Assembly (NCBI GenBank): GCA_026770615.1 | Contig: MU631542.1 | Coordinates: 23,474 to 43,567 of the forward strand | Direction: 5' to 3' | From: Pavlovales sp. CCMP2436 | Lineage: Eukaryota; Haptophyta; Pavlovophyceae; Pavlovales | DNA length: 20,094 nucleotides | Shown: positions 1 through 8,800 of the stretch, one piece after another | How the letters are laid out: every line of letters starts with the position of its first letter | Numbering within the stretch: the first letter of the stretch is position 1 | Translations under genes and position numbers: made by a program | The notes under the pieces: generated by a model | What the model saw: the letters and a program-made list of their open reading frames with translations, nothing else | Database searches by the model: none | What the model was told of the DNA's origin: nothing

Positions 1-445
1 AAAAAAAAAAAAAAAAAAAAACGCTGTTCGTGACTGTGGAGTACTCATTTCATATTAAATAAATTTTGTATTATGTAATGAACTTTTTGTTATTTATTAA
101 ATACCAAATAAGAATGTATCACTACTACTTCATGTTTAGTCGCCGTTCGTGACGGTGGAGTGCTAAGTTATATTCTGTTTTGTTTATATTCTTATGATGT
201 AATGAGTTTCTTGTTATTCATCAATAAGCAGCAATTAATCATGTATTACTTACATTTTATGTTTAGGCGCTGTTCGTGACGGTGGAGTACTCATTTTATA
301 TTCCATTTTGTTCATTTTCTGATTATAATTATGATTATATTATTAATTACTTGATTTTATTAACCTCCATTGACAATTTCGTATTTATATTCTAAATTTA
401 GGCGCCGTTCGTAGCGGTGAAGTACTTCGCCTCGTACGAGCACGT
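1..445 (+). repeat. Tandem array of four ~120-135 bp units, each starting with an exon-like block
   Basis: Blocks beginning CG(C/C)(T/C)GTTCGTGAC-like sequence occur at 22, 140, 267 and 402, so the period grows from about 119 to 127 to 135. Between them lie related AT-rich spacers (each has a TGTAATGA(A/G)TTT-type stretch). Copies 2-4 are preceded by TTTAG, a 3' splice-site-like end. Only the last copy continues into GC-rich sequence that looks coding and ends at a GTACGG donor (443/444). The first copy directly abuts the 21-A run that opens the window. Read as repeated duplication of an exon's acceptor edge, or alternatively a small satellite. Confidence 0.75.
402..443 (+). CDS. Candidate internal exon of a plus-strand gene, unknown product
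   Basis: Fourteen codons between a TTTAG acceptor and a GTACGG donor, phase 0 at both ends, reading APFVAVKYFASYEH. The alternating hydrophobic pattern suggests a beta strand. It would join in phase to the candidate exon at 986-1141. Three partial upstream copies of its 5' edge (22, 140, 267) do not continue as open coding sequence. Product not recognised. The exon call rests on splice signals, composition and phase only. Confidence 0.4.
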
Positions 446-526
446 ACGGTATTACTGCTGTTGAAAGTAACGTCGTTATGAACCGACGACGATGAGAGGA
501 CTCGAGCGGAATACATTATATGGCAG

Positions 527-622
527 TGTACTTCTGATAGGAATTCAAGCTGGCGTCTGACTGTCCTGAATGTTGTGCTCGTCTGAGCGCTGCGTCGCCC
601 ATTGCCGGCTGCGTGCCTTATA
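527..622 (+). repeat. Dispersed repeat R1, long copy 1
   Basis: ATTCAAGCTGGCGTCTGACTG, AATGTTGTGCTCGTCTGAGC, GCTGCGTCGCCCATTGCC. Pairs with 18071-18166; short core copies at 1910-1929 and 11384-11406 (minus). No coding or RNA-gene signature recognised. Confidence 0.85.
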
Positions 623-828
623 GTGTGTATATCGATGATGGGGGGGATGCGGGGGGAATATGAATCTATGTGCAACCTATATTTACATAGAGTTCTAGTT
701 CTAGTTATATAAAAGTAAATCTAACTATAGTATCATGAAATATATAACGAAATACACACACAATCAGTCTATAATAATAGCTATGATGCTGATGATCGCG
801 GGCCATAAGAACGTCGAATTTGAGGCTG

Positions 829-920
829 GGGCTCAGTTTCTTAGCAAAATACATACAAACACTGGTTAAATTTTGCTTAAATACTATAGAAGGGCACAAA
901 AAACGAGGCTCAGTTTCTTA
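829..920 (+). repeat. Dispersed repeat R3, copy 1
   Basis: Starts GGCTCAGTTTCTTAGC, runs through AAAATACATACAAAC and ends with a second GAGGCTCAGTTTCTTA. The same arrangement with a slightly shorter middle recurs at 3774-3866. The core ATACATACAAACAATAGTT of the second copy also recurs near 8109. Function unknown. Confidence 0.65.
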
Positions 921-985
921 ACGGTGCGGTTTCTTATTGCCCGCGACCCCCTGTATAACAATAATAATGATACTAATGGTGCTAG

Positions 986-1141
986 ATGTCGCGCACGTTG
1001 CAACTGTCACCCGCATCGGAGGCGGTGGGCGCGCGCTGCGAGTTGACGATAACGGTGCTCGAGGCCACCTCGTCGGGTGAGCACAAGTTCAAGCTGACGG
1101 TGCTCGTGGTCGGCGGCTCGCGCGCCGCGAACGAAGCGCAC
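986..1141 (+). CDS. Candidate exon encoding a beta-rich segment, plus-strand gene
   Basis: Fifty-two codons from a GCTAG acceptor, starting with ATG (MSRTLQLSP...), to a GTGAGG donor at 1142. If not spliced the frame would end at TGA 1160-1162 as a 58-residue ORF. GC-rich island in AT-rich surroundings. The segment CELTITVLEA...HKFKLTVLVVGG has the alternating pattern of two paired beta strands, as in Ig-like or arrestin-like sandwiches. Phase 0 at both ends, compatible with exon 402-443. The reverse-strand ORF over the same bases is compositionally poorer. Family not recognised. Confidence 0.45.
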
Positions 1142-1172
1142 GTGAGGAGGCTCAGGCGATGATACGAGTTGG

Positions 1173-1435
1173 TTAGATTTGGAAGATCAAGCGCAGTATC
1201 AGACATTTAGTTATTTGAGATATATGAGTGGGGATAAGTGTGCGGTCAACATACATACATCTCAAATAATATATAAATCTACGCGTAGAGATATACAAAT
1301 TTAATCTACTCCCCCGGATCATAAGTCCGGTCGCACAGTTTACCCGCCATCCCGGCTGAAATGTCAGGGCCCAATCGCCAACCCCCCGGGCGCATTTGGA
1401 TAGCTTAATATTTCCCATTAAAATATAAATAAGCG
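1173..1435. other. AT-rich spacer without a supported gene
   Basis: Contains TA-rich runs and a short GC-rich patch (about 1315-1395). No exon with both splice signals and plausible coding content was found. Confidence 0.5.
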
Positions 1436-1765
1436 CTCATAAATAAATAAATTAAATACATACAAAAATGGTTTTTTTTTTTTTTTTTAGCACCCGGCCG
1501 TCTACGCCGCGGGACTCAGATCCCGGCCGCGCCACGTCCGGAGGTGGTACCGCTTGTGTTTGGTGGGGGCTGGTGCTCGCCCGGGGTGCTCCCCAAGCGC
1601 GCCATGTCACCTTTGAGGCTAGCAGATGTGGCCGTCGCGCCCTCGTTCGCCTGGGACAGGGTGCGATCAGGCGGGTCTTCGGAGGAGAAGGCGGGCACAC
1701 GGCTCGCCTATGAGGCGCGCAACGCACCCCCGGCCCCCCTGAATGCCCGGGGACCGAGTGAAATC
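1436..1765 (-). repeat. Dispersed repeat R2, copy 1 (~300 bp, GC-rich body with a poly-T/AT-rich end)
   Basis: Aligns along nearly its full length, with small indels, to 15905-16195. Both begin with AAATAAAT..AAATACATACAAAAATGG, then a T-rich or degenerate stretch, then CCCGGCCGTCTACGCCGCG, and continue to CGGGTCTTCGGAGGAGAAGG and GGCACACGGCTCG. On the minus strand the GC-rich body is followed by an A-run, so a retroposed origin is possible. Both copies keep a similar minus frame containing FSSEDPP..QANEGAT..TSGRGAAGI, but the plus frame is similar too, so coding is not demonstrated. Confidence 0.8.
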
Positions 1766-1989
1766 CCTAGGAGTAGCTCGCCACGGGGGGGTTTGCATCG
1801 TCTGTGGCTGGGTTTAAGACCTCGAACACTTACATATATATTCATGAAGGGGGATTCAGGCTGGCGGTGTTTCATGTTCAAATATATAGACATATATATT
1901 TATGATAGTGATTCAAGCTGGTGTCTGACATATGTATATATATAATATATCACCGGAGGCACTGGCGGCCACGCCCATTGCCTTTCCAG

Positions 1990-2140
1990 GCCAGCGCAAC
2001 CAAGTGGGCGTGAACGCGGCCGCCAGTCGGCGAATCGGGAGCAAGCGGAGGAAGGTCACGGGCGAAGTATATATTGCGTTTTAAAAATGTTTACGCCAAT
2101 AGAGGCAAGGCGACAGCGTACGTGCGTTATTCTGGGACAG
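1990..2140 (+). other. Weak exon candidate
   Basis: A strong acceptor (TTGCCTTTCCAG) is followed by 1 + 150 open bases to a CAG|GTGTAG donor. The encoded segment (50 codons, Gln/Arg-rich, then ...KMFTPIEARRQRTC...) is not recognised. Its phase does not match the candidate exon at 986-1141, so another exon would have to lie between them. Confidence 0.2.
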
Positions 2141-3075
2141 GTGTAGGCCATATAGCTGGATACCAAGTCAGTGAGTGAACACCACCTGTTGAATTATGCC
2201 AAAGCCGCTTTAGTAATAATTGGATGCATATACGGATTATTGCCCAGATGCCTTCTATTTATATCAGCAGGCCTCTGAGCTCAGTGACCCGCATATAAAG
2301 TGCTCAGAGGTCTGGCCTTATTCAGGATTATGTAGTGGCCTCGCTCCGCCACAGGGCAAAGCGATAAAAAAAATGTAATGTAATGACATTTCTGGAAGTT
2401 GCTGTACATTCCAACACGGCACAGTCCGACAAGGCTGTACAGTCCGACAAGGCACTGCCCTATAGCAGAAGTACCGCTCGAGCGCCGAGTGCGCGGTCCG
2501 TGCGGCGTGCTGCACACCAGCCCGCGAATATAAAAAACAAGAATAGTATGTATATGTATTCAAGATCGAGGCTATACACTCTACTATCACTGGATGTTAG
2601 TGATTACATTAGCACACGGCTGCAAGTCGAGGGACTCAAAAGAAGCTATTAAAAATCGCACTAAACCAAAAGAACTAATATTAAAAACTGAAATACAGTA
2701 ACGTGTACCACATATCAAGCAATGTCTGGCAAAAGGACAAACACGCACACAGACCAAAGGAGAGCAAGCGTCTCTCCCTAAAAGGAACACGGGAAGCAAT
2801 AAGGTGAAGAGACCACACGCAGAGCTAGAACAAAAGCAATAAACAGAAGACAGCCACACAGGAAACAACACAGGCACGCCAAAAGCGCAAGAAGAGAGAG
2901 GAAGAATGCCTCGAAAACACACCCCAACATATTGAGCCCGAGGCCCACCCTCCTGGGGGGGTGGGGTTGACCGGGACCACAATGAGCCCCCACCGTGTGA
3001 TTCTTGCCATTCGTGGACAAAAATCACATAGTGAAGGCTATCGAAGGATATTTGTCTGTTTATTTTGTGCTATAG
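2141..3075. other. Gene-poor stretch with small repeats
   Basis: Holds a direct duplication of ACAGTCCGACAAGGC (about 2421-2456), a possible short exon after CTGCCCTATAG near 2466, a purine-rich stretch (2690-2900) and a small C/G hairpin (about 2943-2966, CCCACCC...GGGTGGG). The long minus-strand ORF at 2587-3027 is judged a composition artefact. Confidence 0.4.
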
Positions 3076-3174
3076 GTGCGGCACGTGCGCAGACGAGCTG
3101 CATTTTGAGACGAGCGAGAGGCAGCAGCAGCCGGTCAGCGCGTCCGTCAGAGAGTCGTCGATTGTCGTGTGTCT
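3076..3174 (+). CDS. Candidate exon, plus-strand gene, beta-rich
   Basis: Acceptor TTTTGTGCTATAG is followed by one base and a frame reading CGTCADELHFETSERQ...VRESSIVVCL. The frame stays open into the tandem duplication that starts at 3177, so the donor is not certain; CTG|GTCAGC at about 3174 is the simplest. Composition and the hydrophobic alternation (SIVVCLV) suggest coding, perhaps the same beta-sandwich protein as exon 986-1141. Product not recognised. Confidence 0.35.
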
Positions 3175-3176
3175 GG

Positions 3177-3580
3177 TCAGCCTTAGCGGTGGGGACGGTA
3201 TCCGTGTGCTCTGCAAAGGTCCCTTGATGATCCGAGTGTTTCTCAACACTTGGGTCCGGTGGAGACCTGTCAGGACTGTCAGGGGACGTATGTATTTTTC
3301 GATATTTACACACCGGAGGAGAGTCAGAAACAACAACCATCACGGAATCAAGACCTCAAAGGAGAATAAAAGAACAAATCAGCCTTAGCGGTGGGGACGG
3401 TATCTGCGAGCTCTGCAAAGGTCCCTTGATGATCCGAGTGTTTCTCAACACTTGGGTCCGGTGGAGACCTGTCAGGACTGTCAGGGGACTTACGTATTTT
3501 TCGATATTTACACGCCGGAGGAGAGTCAGAAACAACAACCATCACGGAATCAAGACCTCAAAGGAGAATAAAAGAACAAA
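3177..3580 (+). repeat. Tandem direct duplication, 202-bp unit x2 (carries repeat R5)
   Basis: Positions 3177-3378 and 3379-3580 are nearly identical; differences are few (for example ATCCGTGTGCTC versus ATCTGCGAGCTC). Each unit carries GCAAAGGTCCCTTGATGATC, CTTGGGTCCGGTGGAGACC and CAAGACCTCAAAGGAGAATA. The first half matches 8779-8865, and part of it (TTTCTCAAC.CTT.GGTCCGGTGGAGA) recurs inverted at about 7970-7997. The low divergence argues for a recent duplication. Confidence 0.95.
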
Positions 3581-3681
3581 TATCCAAAAACCCATAACAC
3601 AAGGAGTAACGAGTAACAAACGGAAAAGTGGATCATCTTAAATCGCCAACCAAAGATAATAGTAACACGATTAAGCACCAA

Positions 3682-3731
3682 AACACTAAAACAAAAACCA
3701 GCAGAAACACTAAAACAAAAACCAGCAGAAA
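3682..3731 (+). repeat. 24-bp tandem repeat x2
   Basis: AACACTAAAACAAAAACCAGCAG-type unit repeated twice, partly a third time (AAACACAGTCG). A-rich, no coding signal. Confidence 0.8.
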
Positions 3732-3773
3732 CACAGTCGTAGACGGGCATTAAGAAAACAGAGAATCCGAGTG

Positions 3774-3866
3774 AGGCTCATTTTCTTAGCAAAATACATA
3801 CAAACAATAGTTACATCACTTACAAATAATGCCTAACTGGCTCAAAAGTTAAGGCTCAGTTTCCTA
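3774..3866 (+). repeat. Dispersed repeat R3, copy 2
   Basis: Matches 829-920: GAGGCTCATTTTCTTAGC, AAAATACATACAAAC, then AAGGCTCAGTTTCCTA at the far end. The middle part differs from copy 1. Confidence 0.65.
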
Positions 3867-4077
3867 ATGCTTAGCTTTATTAGTGCCAGTCTATGACTGT
3901 AGAGCAAGGCCGCCGACTAGACAATGCGGGGCCGCACCCTTCCCAAGACACGGAATAGGATACCCTACACACACCAAGCCACAGGCTAGGCCGTACTCGC
4001 ATTTGCGGGTACAGTATAGCACAGTAATGGCTATGCGGAGGTTTTTTGCGTGTATGTTTTGTTGTAATTATGCGCAG

Positions 4078-4119
4078 GATCGCGGCGGCGCGATGCGACG
4101 ACGAGCAAGGTTCGTGGCG
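4078..4119 (+). CDS. Candidate penultimate exon of plus-strand gene
   Basis: Acceptor TTATGCGCAG and donor GTGAGA (4120) frame 42 nt with phase 1 + 39 + 2. The frame IAAARCDDEQGSW joins in phase (CG + C) to the terminal exon if that exon starts at 4577. Function unknown. Confidence 0.4.
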
Positions 4120-4179
4120 GTGAGACGACGCGAGGAGTAAGATAGCATATGAGACGACCGATGCGCTGACACTCCCATG

Positions 4180-4221
4180 TCAAGCCCGTATGCCTTCGGG
4201 CTACAAGTCGGGGGACGTTGA
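4180..4221 (+). repeat. Dispersed repeat R4, copy 1
   Basis: CGCCCGTA-type motif: AGCCCGTATGCCTTCGGG followed by CTACAAGTCGGGGGACGTTGA. It recurs at 13212-13253 with a few substitutions, inside intron 3 of the GAF gene. It contains a small hairpin (GCCCG...CGGGC). Confidence 0.7.
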
Positions 4222-4576
4222 AAGAACTACTTATAATAATAATAATAAAAAAAACGCACTCACTTTTGACCCACTCACTTTGACTCGTTTTTTTTTGCGA
4301 GTCCCTCAAGACCCGCATGCACAACGAACAAGTAACTTACACTCCATGCATCGTCCTTGCTGCACCGGCAAGCCAAGGGCTCAGCTGAGCTCTATATAAT
4401 AAACTAACTAGTTGCCACGCTCAGTCGCCACGTTGAAGCGGGTTCTGCCATCAGCCACCAGACGCAGCACCGCGCAGCGCTTTGTTGTCTGAATGTGTTG
4501 CTGCGCATCCCCGCCCCCCTGCCCGCCGCTCCGCTCGCCTGACGCCGCCCTTTTCGCTCCTTGCCGACATAGCCAG

Positions 4577-4775
4577 CCGCGCGCCGTCGGAGCTCGTGAA
4601 GGCCTTCCTGCGCGTGTACGGCGCGCGTCCCTTCAGCGACGCCCTCAAGCTGAACAAGCCGCGTCTGCTCAGGCGGCTGGAGGCGCTTGCGCTCCAAGGG
4701 CGGCTCGGCTCGCCGCGGCTGATCGACGTATGTATGCAATTCAAGCGCGTGCTGCATGTACACGGCGACAAGTGA
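4577..4775 (+). CDS. Terminal exon of plus-strand gene, unknown product
   Basis: GC-rich open frame ending at TGA 4773-4775. A pyrimidine-rich stretch (CTCCTTGCCGACATAG/CCAG) precedes it, giving acceptors at 4572 or 4576; the latter joins in phase to exon 4078-4119. It encodes about 66 residues, RAPSELVKAFLRVYGARPF, then Leu/Arg-rich helix-like sequence (LLRRLEALALQ) and an end in HVHGDK. A GTATGT donor lies in the frame at about 4729, so the exon could instead be spliced there. The reading frame is open back to 4482 with no ATG. It converges on the GAF gene, whose end is 360-540 bp away. Family not recognised. Confidence 0.55.
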
Positions 4776-5134
4776 ACCCGGCTGCGGCCAGCTGCGCCTC
4801 ACGAGAAACAAGGCATCTGATCTTCCTCGTTCTAATGTCCTGTCTTTACTTAAATCCGTATGCTTCATGACTATGTGAGACCAACGAGGCTCATGTGCAC
4901 CTCCTCAATAGCGTCCGTACGCTTTAATTGCTCAAATTATCGCCACCGCTCGATTCCTCGCCGAGGCTATCAGCGCCGGCAGAAGATTGCTATCACAGCA
5001 CAGCGTGTGACTGGCAACTACATAAAGTGACCAAGTCATATGATGGAATTTGCAGCCCCTCCTCACAAGCGTAGAGTATGCACAGAGCTAGTCAGTATCC
5101 GACCTGCCCAGCAGCATCGCGCCTCGCGTCTAAT
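4776..5134. other. Intergenic region between convergent genes
   Basis: No supported exon. The 3' ends of both genes presumably lie here. I could not identify a polyadenylation signal with confidence. Confidence 0.5.
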
Positions 5135-5822
5135 TCATTCATGATCTGACTGCTCTGACTCGTCGCTTGCTGCACCGCCGATGAGCTGGTCGAGCGAGGG
5201 CACGCTCGTCGCCCCCTCCCCACTTGGCAGCCCTTCCTCTAACTCCGCTGCCTCCTCCTCCGCCGCACCGTCGACGAGCTGATCAAGCGAGGGCTCGCGC
5301 ACGGGCTGCCCCTCCTACGTTGGACCCACCTCCCACTTCACCGCTGCCTCCTTCTCCTCCCCCTCCCCCTCCTCATCCATTGCCGTTGCCGTCGTGGAGG
5401 CAATGGCGGCGGAGGAGGGCGGCGTCGACACGTGCAAAGACGCACGGTCGCTCCCACTAGTAGGCGCCTCGAGGCTCTTCCCCTCCTCCTCCCCCGCCCC
5501 GCCGCCGCCCCGCGCAAACGCTGCATCGAGCGCCATCGTTGCGAGCGCGGCGAAGAGCGAGAGCGCAGAAGCATCTTGCTCGCCAAAGGCCTGTTCGTTA
5601 GGGTTAGGGTTAGGGTTACTAGTGTTAGGGGGGTAAGACGTGTTGCCAATCGCGTGCAGTAAAGTGAATGGGATTGGTCATCAACCGCAACAATAGCATG
5701 TACAGAAAATAAAACATATAAAAACAACAGCAAGAACACAACGAACTCCCGCCGCCTGGGTGACTGATCGCTACCGCGCCTACACGCTTGGAGATCGCCT
5801 CTAAATGTCCGCAACCCATCGC
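5135..5822 (-). CDS. GAF gene exons 20-21: closing helices and acidic tail
   Basis: Exon 20 (5822-5775) gives [12 protein letters not shown]; exon 21 (from 5590) gives [20 protein letters not shown], which again resembles the C-terminal helix of a GAF domain, followed by a Gly/Glu-rich acidic tail. The frame meets TAG at 5317-5315. Without a shift the next 59 codons continue in the same style, with two PSLDQL(V/I)xGAA repeats (one at each end), to TGA 5137-5135. Either TAG is the stop and the rest is a recently lost tail, or a small splicing event or readthrough bypasses it. Intron 19 is only 45 nt. Confidence 0.65.
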
Positions 5823-8800
5823 CTGTGGCCCCACCTTTCTATAAGTAAGTCGTAGTTAAATAAAAACATCTATTGCCTGCCAGTCTTCGTTGGAAAACCG
5901 TCCGCGCTTGTTGACCAGCTGCAGAACGGCGTGCACGGATTGGTCGCTGTTGAGCACCGCCGCACCCACCACGCTCCGCGGCCGCGCACTCGGATCGCCG
6001 CCGACGAGCTGTGCGGCAGGAGGGGAGGGAGGGAGGGAGGGAGGGAAAGAGGGAGGGAGGGGGGGAGGGAGTGAGTGACTGAGGGGGGAGGGAGGGGTTT
6101 GTCTTGGCCGTAGAAGAAGCGGTCTATCTCTGGTGTTGATTGCGAAACTATGACCACAAAGTTGGCAGCTCTTGAAAAATATACACATAAGGTTTCGGCT
6201 TGACGCTTTGGGTGGGTGGGAGGGTTTGCAACTAACTTCGTTTGGCAGTTGCCCCGGGTTCGAATGAGTCTACTGTCACGAGTTGTTACACATTTGTACT
6301 CGCACCACAATTATTTTTACCTGCAGCACGGGGTAGGAAGCCGCTCGCTGGTCGTAGAGCTGGGTGGAGGCAGAGGCAACCGCCGCACCCACCACAGACT
6401 CAGCGTGCACCACCTTGAGCGCCACAGCCAGCTCGGACGCCGCCCACTCGCCCGCTTTGCCCCACTCGCCGAGAGAGGGGGCGCGCACAGCGGCGGGACT
6501 ACCGCCTCCCTGCAAAGCGCTCAGTGTGCTTTGCCTTTTTAGGGTCCCTTGCCGGCGTAGCGCGGAGCGTGCTTGCACCTCTGTGGGAGACCCCGCGACA
6601 GGCGAGCTGGAAGACGCACTCGATGAGATGCACACGAGCGTCTGTTAGTTACACAAGGGCACACAGATGCCATGTGACACACAGGGGAATGACATGTCAC
6701 ACACAGGGGAATGGCATGTCACATAAGGAAGAGTGAGTCTCCTCGGCCATTTGGCAGCTGATCATAGGACAGGTGTGAGACCCGGTTACAGCCGAGCCCG
6801 CAATGAGCATGTGTGGCAATGAGTGTGTGTGTGCGTGCGTGTGCGTGTGTGCGTGTGTGCGTGTGCGTGTGTGTGCGTGCGTGCGTGTGTGTGTGCGCGC
6901 ATGTGTGTGTGTGTGCGTGTGTGCGTGTGTGCGCGGGTGCGCGCGTGTGTGTGTGTGTGTGTGCGTGTGTGTGTGTGTGTGTGTTTGTGTATGTGTGTGT
7001 GTGTGTGTGTTTGTGTGTGGCAGTGAGCCAACCCACGATGAAAAAACCCTCCGAGACGCTCGAGGAATGCAAATTAGCGTCTTCGATGAATTAACGTTTT
7101 ATTCCGTATGTATTATTATGATAAAACAAATTTTAAATGCCCAGCCGCTCAAACTGATGTCAGCATCTGCGTTTAGCTGTATAGACACGTTTAGCTGTCT
7201 AGACACGCACAAAAAACTAGGACACACGTGGCAGGGTAGGGCAGAGAATTGGGGGGGGGGGGTGGGGAGGGGGTTACACACCTGCCGTGCATGGTCGACG
7301 ATTAGAAAGCTTTTCAGTGTTCTACAATCAGCTAAACTCGATTTCGTAAATACTCCAGTAAAATAAGATTTTATTTTGTTTTCCGCCGGGGGGTCGCGCA
7401 CTTGCACCAGGTGTGATGAAGGGGGAGGTGGGGGGGAGGGGGTCGCGCACCTGCACCACGTGTGATGAAGGGGGAGGTGGGGGGGGAGGGGGTCGCGCAC
7501 CTGCGTTGCGTGGTCGATGATGTACAGCTCGGCCGTCGCCGCATTTAAATCCGTGGCCGCGTGCACCAACGTGCGAATCAAAATGTCGCGAGCTACAACG
7601 CTATAACTAACGTGGGCGTGCTGTATGGTCTGCATCAAATAAAATAAAATAAAAGGGATACTATCAAACGTCGTGATCCACAACACTGTAGCTGCCGTGG
7701 GCCAGGTGAGAGCAAGGGAGCACTCCATTGGTGAGAGGCAGAGTTGAATAGAAATCAGGGATCAAAAAGAAGAAGCAGGACATAGTAATAAGATAAACAG
7801 GAATCAAAAAGAAGAAGCAGGACATAGTAATAAGATAATCAGGAATCAAAAAGAAGAAGCAGGACATAGTAATAAGATAAACAGGAATCAAAAAGAAGAA
7901 GCAGGACATAGTAATAAGATAAACAGGGATCATATCGAAAGTCACGAGCCAGAACACTGCTGCCGCCGTCATCTCCACCGGACCTAAGCGTTGAGAAATA
8001 CTTGGGCCAAGGGACCTAACTGCTCGAGCCCACGGCGACCGTCCCTTGAATGATGAGGGTCCGGGCTAGAGTTTGAGCATGGTGCGAGCAGTGAGGGGGG
8101 GGTAGTTCACATACATACAAACAATAGTTTGAGCATGGTGCGAGCAGTGAGGGGGGGGTAGTTCACATACAATACCTGCGTCTCCCGTGCACACTCCCGC
8201 AGTAAGAGAGAGAGTGCAGTTGCGGATGTAGTGGTTCACATACAATACCTGCGTCTCCCGTGCACACTCCCGCAGCAAGAGAGAGAGTGCAGTTGCGGAT
8301 GTAGTGGTGCCCAGCGCAGCAGAAACCAAAGGACGCGGCTGTAAACAAACAGGGGGAGGGGGTTATAGGGGGAAGGGGGGAGAGGGGTGTGTGATTATGT
8401 GATTCTGTGATTCTGTGCGTGTGTATGCGTGTGTGTGCATGTGCGTGTCACCTGCAGCATGGCCAGGGACGGACCAAGCACGCGCGCGGCGACGGCGACG
8501 CCGCGCTCCAGCAGGCGAAGGTCCGCCTGATTTTAAATGTTTTTTATTTGCGCAAAGAAAAGAAACCGGATTGAGAAAGGTCATGGTTACGGAAGGGTAA
8601 TTTAGGTGTGGGTTGGGTCAAAGTTTGAGATTCAGTATAGGTTGTGGGTCGGGCTAAGGAGGGGGTAGAGGAGGTAGGGTTTCTGCACCTGCGAGAATTC
8701 GAAATTTTGCATTCTATCGACTTAAAAATACGAATGTTGATTATATTCTCATTCTTATTCTTGTTTGATTGCACACCATCCGTGTGCTCTGCAAAGGTCC

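Noticed and set aside
1491..1765. R2 as a tRNA-derived SINE
   Set aside because: On the minus strand a GGATC.(G/A)AGTCC block resembles a B box but has an extra base, no A box is found at the right distance, and the A-run is present in one copy only.
2587..3027. 146-codon minus-strand ORF, Cys/Leu/Phe-rich
   Set aside because: It lies in a purine/pyrimidine-skewed region with no domain, no repeat conservation and AT-rich 3' half; looks like a compositional ORF.
5224..5662. Plus-strand Pro/Arg-rich ORFs
   Set aside because: Antisense shadows of the acidic GAF tail (CCT/CTC complement of GAG/GAA codons).
6245..6270. GGTTCGAAT B-box-like sequence
   Set aside because: No matching A box or cloverleaf; it lies in intron 18.
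6786..7072. Thr/His- and Cys/Val-repeat ORFs
   Set aside because: Direct translation of the (GT)n microsatellite within intron 17.
7664..7978. Minus-strand ORF with four hydrophobic 14-residue repeats, membrane-protein-like
   Set aside because: Produced by a 42-bp intronic tandem repeat; flanking frame segments are decayed copies of exon 17, and exon 16 joins exon 17 in phase without it.
8680..8700. CGCAG|GTGCAG acceptor-like site in intron 14 (minus)
   Set aside because: It would open an exon that ends at a stop after about 18 codons, while exon 14 joins exon 15 directly in phase and completes the GAF strand-helix transition.
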